Shown in pieces: positions 57,926 to 64,000 of a DNA stretch of 64,000 bases. The stretch spans positions 73,478,110-73,542,109 of the forward strand of contig OZ024829.1 of the NCBI GenBank assembly GCA_964016985.1, given 5' to 3'. Position numbers and translations under genes: made by a program. Position 1 is the stretch's first letter, and every line of letters starts with the position of its first letter. Source of the DNA: Anodontia alba. Its lineage: Eukaryota > Mollusca > Bivalvia > Lucinida > Lucinidae. Under the pieces are notes generated by a model. That model ran no database searches. It worked only from the letters and a program-made list of their open reading frames with translations, and had not been told where the DNA came from.

Positions 57926-59411
57926 AGCTCACCTGAGCACAAAGTGCTTCATGCTCAAGGTGAGCTATAGCGGTCAGTCAATGTCCTTTATGCGTTGTCT
58001 GTCGTGCAGCATCAACAATTGCTTTAAAAGCCTACTCCTCCTACACCCCTGGGCCAATTGACTTGAAACTTGGTAGGAAGCATCGGGGCGACTTGTAGAT
58101 AAAAAAATAGCTAAAATGGTTCCATGGGAGGCCATCTTGAAAATCTAATTTTCACTTCTTCTGAACTGAAAGGGCCAATTGACTTGAACCTGGGTAGGAA
58201 GCTTTGGGGTGACTTGTAGATTAAAAATAGCTCAAATCGTTCAAATTGGATATCCAAAATTGCCACCATGGGGGCCATCTTGAAAATCTATTTTTTGCTT
58301 CTTCTCCTGAACCAAAAGGCCAATTGACTTGAAGCTTGGTAGGAATCATCAGGGTGTAGATCAAAAATAGCTATAATGGTTCCAAATGGAAATCCAAGAT
58401 GGGCCATCTTGAAAATCCATTGTTCGCTTCTTCTCCTGAACTGAAAGGCCAGTTGACTTAAAACCAGGTAGGAAGCATCAGGCTGACTAGTAGATTAAAA
58501 AAAAAAAAATAAAATCGTTTGCATTAGAAATCCAAGATGGCCACCATGGGGGCCATCTTGAAAATCTAATTTTTACTTCTTCTCCTGAATCGAAAAGCCA
58601 TTTGACTTGAACCTGGGTAGGAAGCTTTGGGGTGACTTGTAGATCAAAAATAGCTAAAATCGTTCCAATTGGAAATCCAAGATGGCCACCATGGTGGCCA
58701 TTTTGAAAATCTATTTTTCACTTCTTCTCCTTAACCAAAAGGCCAGTTGAGTTGAAACTTGGTAGGAAGCATAGGGGTGATTTGTAGACCATAATTAGCT
58801 AAAATCGTTCCGATTGGAAATCCAAGATGGCCGCCAGTAGGCTTGAAATTTGGTAAGAATCAAAAATAGCCAAAATTGTTCCGATTGGAAATCCAAATTG
58901 GCCGCCATGGTGGCCATTTTGAAAATCTATTTTTCACTTCTTCTCCTTAACCAAATGGCCAATTGACTCGAAACTTGATAGGAAGCATAGGGGTGACTTG
59001 TAGATCAAAAATAGCTAAAATCATTCCAATCAGAAATACAAGATGGCTGCCACAGTTGCCATGTAGAAAATTTATTTGATAGGAAGTATTGGGGTGATTT
59101 GTAGATAAAAAATAGCTAAAATCATTGTGATTGGAAATCTAAGATGGTCGCCCTAGCAGCCATGTTACAAAATCTATTTTGAACTTTTTCTCCTGAACCA
59201 AAAGGGCAATTGACTCAAACTTCATTGCAAGTATCGAGGTGACTTGTAGATCAAAAGTAGCTAAAATTGTTCTGATTGGAAATCCAAGATGGCCTCCATC
59301 TTGAAAATCAGTACATTGTATTGAACTTCTTCTCTTGAACCAAAAGGCCAGTTGACTTGAACTTGTCTGGTAATCAGGTGAGCGATACAGGGCCATCTTG
59401 GCCCTCTTGTT
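57926..59411 (+). mobile_element. Helentron-like element a8, complete (1.49 kb)
   Basis: The 5' end AGCTCACCTGAGCAC carries hairpin GAGCAC-AAA-GTGCTT. About nine ~137-bp monomers follow ('gatggccaccatgg', 'ttctcctgaac', 'ggtaggaagc'). The 3' end is TCAGGTGAGC (59374-59383, the exact inverse of 57927-57936), hairpin AGGGCCA-TCT-TGGCCCT (59389-59405) and CTTGTT. It carries no coding sequence. This is the best reference copy of family a in the window. Confidence 0.8.
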
Positions 59412-59437
59412 AAAATATGTTTACTATAAAAACTTTG

Positions 59438-59720
59438 TTTCCGGCTAACTTCTCCTGTAGATTACATTATATGAAGCTGAACTTTGTAAATAGTTGCATC
59501 ATGATGTGGAGCAGTGTATATTATTTCAAAGTAACATTCCACTAGATAGTAGCAGAGTTATGTCCCTTTGAAATAAAATGTAACTGTTTTGTTTCTGGCT
59601 AATCCTCCTGCAGTTTTCATCCAATCAAGCTGAAACTTGACTTATAGTAAGAAGCACATATTGTTTTGAGGTTACAGTCCACGAAATATTAACAATAATG
59701 CCCCTTTGAAAATTTCATAG
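59438..59720 (+). repeat. ~165-bp repeat pair ('ggctaac ... ggttacagtccac')
   Basis: Two related units contain 'tttccggctaacttctcctg' and 'tttctggctaatcctcctgc', then 'gatgtggagcagtg' or 'taagaagcacatattg' and 'gttacagtccacgaaata'. A further partial unit is at 62415-62500. Confidence 0.5.
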
Positions 59721-61588
59721 GCTAACTAACTCCAAAAGATTACATTAGATTAACACACCTACCAAACGAATGAATGTGTAACCACCAGTTAAGAATGTGG
59801 AACAATTAGATTGACATCCTGTTAGGGATAAGATGACACAAAAAGGTAAATAAACTTTGCATTTTCTGTGTTTCATGAGCGATATAAATATTTTTAGGAA
59901 ATTATTTAAAAACAGGGAATTACATCCAACTGCCCATTGATATTGGCATCTGTGGAGTAATCTCAGACCAACTACTTCACGCATATTGGCTGAATTATTT
60001 TTGCAACACCTACTTCACGCATATTGGCTGAATTATTTTTTGCGTGCTGAAGGTGTACCAAAAGGCATAGAAAATGGGTGGTAATTCGTGGTGTTTTATG
60101 TCCTTTATTTAATTTTGCGCCTTGCTAGAAGTTCAACCACGCACACACGATAGACACATGTGGTTATTTGTGTTTTGGATATTTTGGTTGTTAATGCAGC
60201 ATTGTCAAAAAATCGCCATGGGAAGGGTCGAAAATGTCTGGTTACGCATAGGATCAATATAAATAATAACAAAACTTACAGCTATAAAGCAGGTCTGATT
60301 TCACCTCCACGTCTCCAGGAACACACGAAGCTTGTTCTGTGGAACCATTTTTAGCCTACCTGATAAGCAGTGCACTGTTGATTTGGAAATAACATAGTAT
60401 TTAATGCAAACATCTTCTATCTCCAGAATCATAGTGTATAAAGATTTTCTTTGTGTTTTTACACCAATTCAGTGGCTCTGCAATTGTCAAATGAAATTTA
60501 ACAGGTTTTGTATTTTTCTTTTATCTGCGAAGAAGTGCTGATCTGCCTATTTTTTGCTGGTTAAGCATTAGATCGTCTGGTTAAGAATTTGATGACCAAA
60601 GGAGAAAAACACGCCATTTGTTCCTTTTGTAAATCCAGGGATTTACTTCAATAACAGATGGTCTACCTATGATTTGTAAGTTGTCGTGAAATCATCCGAT
60701 GCAGAAAGTCATGATAAAAAAAAAAGGTTTTCTGGACAAGGTTATTGAAATACTGGATTTCAAGCTTATTTGACCGAATGGAGCATCAATTTATATATCA
60801 GAGGTCATTATTTGCTTCTGTAGAAAACAAAAAGGCCAGTTTGCATTTCATAATGGCGCATAACCTTATATCATTTTTCTATGGTTAAGCATTGGAGAAC
60901 CTGGTTAAGCATTAGAAACTTGATGAATGTGTAGAAATGCGGCATAGTGAGGTACAAATGATAATATATTTGCAAGATCATAGCACTTCTGTTTGGTGAG
61001 TCTAGCTTGTTCTGACATTTTGGCATGTGATGAAGATGCTAGATTTGAGGTCCAAGGGTTTCTGGTTCGATTGCCGGTCAGGGCAACCGACAGGAATACT
61101 TAGCAGGTCTAAGTCACTCCATACTACACTTGAAAACAAATTATTTGTATCGCTGTATGTAAAAGTGACGGTTCATTTAGCCTCAGATGTTGTAATTCGT
61201 TTGATCTGTGCATAGTGTGATTATTTTGTACCAAGTTCAGGCTTACTGTTATTCGTTGCCTAGCTATTACAGTTAGTTGATGAGCTAGAAGACTTTCAAC
61301 CAAACTCAGCAACTAATTAAGAAATGTTTTATCCGTTATGGCCACTGAGAGTTTGCTTTGCAATTTGTTGTTCACTGTTACATACATATGCTTTTTTTCT
61401 TTTTTTTATCTATATTCGTCTTTCCAGATTGTTGTTAGAGGGCAGAACTAAGATGGTATCTGCTCATTGTTATTTTTGTGTTGTTTTTTTTTTTTTCGAA
61501 TCACATTTGAAGTTTTATTGACCTCATTATTCAAGGGCAGGGATGGGATTATATGAATTTGCCAGCTACATGGGCTGGAGGCTAGCAT
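59721..61588. other. Unrecognised DNA with a 33-bp tandem duplication
   Basis: 'cctacttcacgcatattggc' occurs twice 40 bp apart (near 59968 and 60008). The open frames at 60160-60354, 61027-61215 and 61324-61521 have no recognisable domain. Confidence 0.45.
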
Positions 61589-62395
61589 TTAGTGTTCACA
61601 CTACCTAAAAACAAGATTGCCCTCCCCTGTTTTATGCTTTTGCTTACCCCAAAATATTACCAATGTTTATCTTTAGCGTACCTCTAAGATATTACCAACT
61701 TTTATCTTCACTTCTGGTTTAGTTTATTTCACCTATTTAGTGATAGTATTCGTAATATGCTTTGAAATGTGTCTAGTGTTCACCCCATCTAAAAACAAGA
61801 TTGCACCCCATAAATACCCGGTGTACTCGCAAAACCCCCACAAAAAAAAGTAGTATGCTTTAGCTTACCCCAAAATATTCCCAATGTTTACCTTCATTTC
61901 TGGTTTAGATTATTCACATTTATACTGATAGTGTTTGTAATATGCTTTGAACAGTTTGTAACAGTAATTCTGTTTTATTATAATGGCACTAAACCATTAC
62001 ACAGCAAAACTGAGTGAAATAACTTCTGATATGAGTTTTTGCAGATTCTATCAACACTTCAATACAAAATCTATGGTAGTCCCTAAAAATAGTCAGTTTT
62101 AGAAATGATCCAAAAATATTTTTAAATGGCTCTTACCTCCAAATTGTAGTTTTTCTTGAAAATCCAAAACATAGTAAAATTCACCGGGTATTTATGGGGT
62201 GCAATCTTGATTTTAGATACGATGAACACTAGATCACTAAAAAGGTGCAATAAACAAAAACCAGGTGAAGATAAACATTGGTAATATCTTAGAGATAAGC
62301 TAAAGATAAACTTTAGTGATATTTTGGGGATAAGCTAAAACATAAAACTTTTTGTGGGGGTTTGTGGATACACCTGGTATTTTACACCGTATCAA
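61589..62395. repeat. Fold-back cluster with inverted 'CTAGTGTTCA' arms
   Basis: The block at 61773-61823 ('ctagtgttcaccccatct', 'caagattgcaccccataaat') is inverted at 62182-62232 with few mismatches. A third, direct copy starts at 61589. The inner parts ('aaaacccccacaaaaa', 'tagcttaccccaaaatat') are also present on both arms (61829-61880, and inverted at 62320-62375). It looks like an inverted duplication of one repeat. Confidence 0.6.
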
Positions 62396-62664
62396 GATGA
62401 TAGATGATTTATAGTTAGTCCATGATGTGAAGCAGCACATTTTGCTTTGAGGTTACAGTCCACCAAATAATATGAAATAAATATGTGTCACTGTGAAATG
62501 AGCTTAAGAATTTTGTGCATTTTTTTCTTTTTCTTTTTTTCACCAGGTATGCAAAGTCACGGACCAGACAAAACCTGTTTAAATAGGTCCGAGACAAAGT
62601 GCACAACATGGAATATTATGCTTACATCAATTTAACCAGAGTTTCATAGGAAACATTGCTCTAC

Positions 62665-62668
<4 letters not shown>

Positions 62669-62697
<29 letters not shown>
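62669..62697. repeat. T-run (29 bp)
   Basis: An uninterrupted run of T. It could be the tail of a minus-strand retroelement, but no body was identified. Confidence 0.6.
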
Positions 62698-62808
62698 GTT
62701 TTTACATATTTAAAAAGTGAGGCAAGTGAATAGAGGTTGATTTGATACTAAATATAGCTATATTACCCAGTCTGAATCATCTAAAATCTGCCATCCATGA
62801 TATTTAAA

Positions 62809-62911
62809 TTTGATGCGTTCAGGGTACAACTGGAAGCATGTCCTAAAAACACCACTAATTTGATGCCTTCAGGGTACAATGGAAGCATGTCCTAAAAACA
62901 CCACTAATTTG
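62809..62911. repeat. ~51-bp tandem duplication
   Basis: 'ttcagggtacaactggaagc' with 'atgtcctaaaaacaccact' occurs twice head to tail, with one substitution cluster and a 1-bp indel. Confidence 0.75.
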
Positions 62912-63365
62912 GTAGGCTTTGTCAATCAGTCTGCCTTGGCTTTTGGGCTTGGGGGTGGGACGTAGTACTCTCCACCGCGTAGTTACTGCTATCAAATATG
63001 CCATACAGTGTATCTCGATTTCCAGGTATTAATTTTATGGATGCTTATGATGTTTATCAATAACACAAGCTATGACACAGTTTAACAAGCAAATCATTGT
63101 GCAGCATGTGTGTACAGACGAAAGTCCCTAAAGTACAAAGGATCAGCTGATTGCCAGTCAGCTGAAATCACTGCATATCCTACCTTTATGATGTTGTATC
63201 TGATAATCATATTTTTTGGAAACCAGGCCAATGGCTCCTGCCTTATTAGCATTGCTTTTTGGGTTCAACATTAAGCCGATACACTCCGCTGTAGATATGG
63301 GAAACCAGTCAACCCCCGCATGCAAACTTTTCTGCATAGTATGTGAGAGACTTACGATACCTGTA

Positions 63366-63538
63366 GTATGAGCTTAAGCTTCACAGGCCGCTTAAGCTCG
63401 TTATTAATAGAGTTATGTCTGTCTGTCCATCAGTTAACTGTTCTTTTTGGACTAACCCCTCCTAATCTATGTCAGTATAGGTGCTACATCTGATTACTTG
63501 CGATGGGCATATGATGCCCTGCTTGCAGGGCTCTTGTT
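63366..63538 (+). mobile_element. Very short Helentron-like element d (~173 bp)
   Basis: The 5' hairpin has a perfect 10-bp stem, GAGCTTAAGC ... GCTTAAGCTC (63370-63399). It is followed by 'gtctgtctgtccatc' and about 100 bp without monomers. The 3' hairpin is GCCCTGC-TT-GCAGGGC (63516-63531), then TCTTGTT. It shows the same end layout as families a, b, c and e in miniature. Confidence 0.6.
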
Positions 63539-63715
63539 AAAAATTAAGGCTCATGAAGTTAGGGTGCTATCTTCTTCCTGGGCTTTCTTTGATAAAGTTC
63601 CTCTCAATGACATTCTCAAAGCAACAACAATCTGGAATCAATTTTCTGCCTTTGCAAAATTTCAGTTTCACTTATGTGTCAGCAAGTTAACAGTTTGCAT
63701 CAATTGGGCCTGATC
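63539..63715 (+). pseudogene. Tyrosine-recombinase C-terminal fragment (DIRS-like)
   Basis: The frame encodes IKAHEVRVLSSSWAFFDKV, then PLNDILKATTIW. The H-x-x-R pair (HEVR, 63552-63563) followed by S.WA and a D.L.A..W helix is the C-terminal catalytic box region of tyrosine recombinases of DIRS-type elements. That enzyme integrates circular cDNA. The FYL-type end is degraded and the remaining domain is absent upstream, where element d abuts it directly. It is a relic. Confidence 0.6.
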
Positions 63716-63730
63716 GTTGTTACCAAAATA

Positions 63731-63895
63731 GTAGTGTGTGTGTGTTGTGTGTATGTGTGAGTGTGGGGGTGGGTGGGGGGGGGGGGGCAGGAAATTGAGG
63801 CCTCTGATGCTTAAGAAAACTGTCAAGTGGGTGGGGGGGGGGGGGGGGGGCAGGAAATTCAGGCCTCTTATGCTTAAGAAAACTGTCAGCCTCCA
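63731..63895 (+). repeat. (TG)n and tandemly duplicated G-run block
   Basis: A (TG)-rich stretch is followed by two copies of a ~63-bp unit. Each consists of 'gtgggtgg' extended into a run of 13 or more G, then 'caggaaatt', 'aggcctct' and 'cttaagaaaactgtca'. Confidence 0.8.
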
Positions 63896-64000
63896 GAGTC
63901 CACTCTACATATGATTAAGATAATTATTACCTTAGAGATGTTATTAGTGAATCTAGATCATTGTTAAGAATATATTACTGAATGTATCTGATTCCATAGT

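Larger units (their letters stand above)
52720..59437. mobile_element. Small DIRS-ITR derivative split by three insertions
   Basis: The left arm 'agtaaaacatattttaacaa', 'gtaatacttaacc', then (after the hAT-like insert) 'tatggataag', is the reverse complement of the right arm 'ttatccataggttaagtatt', 'acttgtt', then (after a8) 'aaaatatgtttact'. The sequence is that of the outer ITR of 4850-11445, and 57831-57880 also matches its inner part ('cttctggattaagac', 'ttctttggaaggtt'). Removing the inserts leaves about 265 bp, so this is an internally deleted copy. Confidence 0.65.

Overview
The window is eukaryotic, intron-rich, AT-rich DNA and almost certainly from a bivalve mollusc. The reasons are the dense satellite-bearing mobile elements that start with hairpins followed by CCGTCCGT microsatellite, the 'ccaagatggccgcc' arrays, the MITEs and the DIRS-like relics. 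The species cannot be fixed from sequence alone. No complete gene, rRNA, tRNA or CRISPR array is visible. Most long open frames are translations of tandem repeats.

Host gene: two exons on the + strand, 25693-25895 and 49326-49408, join in phase. Together they encode the end of the second PH domain, and the linker after it, of a RasGRF-type guanine-nucleotide exchange factor. The intron between them is 23.4 kb. Further exons were not found and probably lie outside the window.

Layout. 0-4.5 kb: unrecognised DNA, then hairpin-ended tandem-repeat elements, a SINE-like insertion, and two blocks of GAAATTTC palindromes. 4.85-11.45 kb: a decayed DIRS-like retrotransposon with inverted terminal repeats, holding a 5'-truncated LINE, which in turn holds a 1.4-kb pogo/Tigger-like element. 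11.5-13.4 kb: array of a ~165-bp repeat. 13.4-17.9 kb: mostly unrecognised. 18-24.9 kb: ~137-bp 'gatggccgccatc' arrays interrupted by a 3.34-kb TIR element (element C). 25.7 kb: RasGRF exon. 26-35 kb: 48-bp satellite carrying a SINE and two hairpin-ended insertions. 35-41.7 kb: ~165-bp and ~155-bp arrays and a hAT-like element. 42-46 kb: several MITEs and a long palindrome. 46.3-49.24 kb: a hairpin-ended element with another nested in it, ending 84 bp before the second exon. 50.6-51.6 kb: SINEs and a repeat. 52.7-59.4 kb: a small DIRS-ITR derivative broken by a hAT-like element, a second element C and a complete hairpin-ended element. 59.4-64 kb: repeats, a fold-back cluster and a tyrosine-recombinase fragment.

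The main candidate for an undescribed system is a superfamily of satellite-carrying elements with different internal repeats but one common architecture. They have a 5' hairpin, a subterminal inverted repeat, tandem monomers, a 3' hairpin and a terminal CTTGTT or CTAGTT. They insert between two T residues without a target duplication, which three empty-site comparisons inside this window support. This is the Helentron/HINE pattern. The second candidate is element C, built from phased GTACC words.
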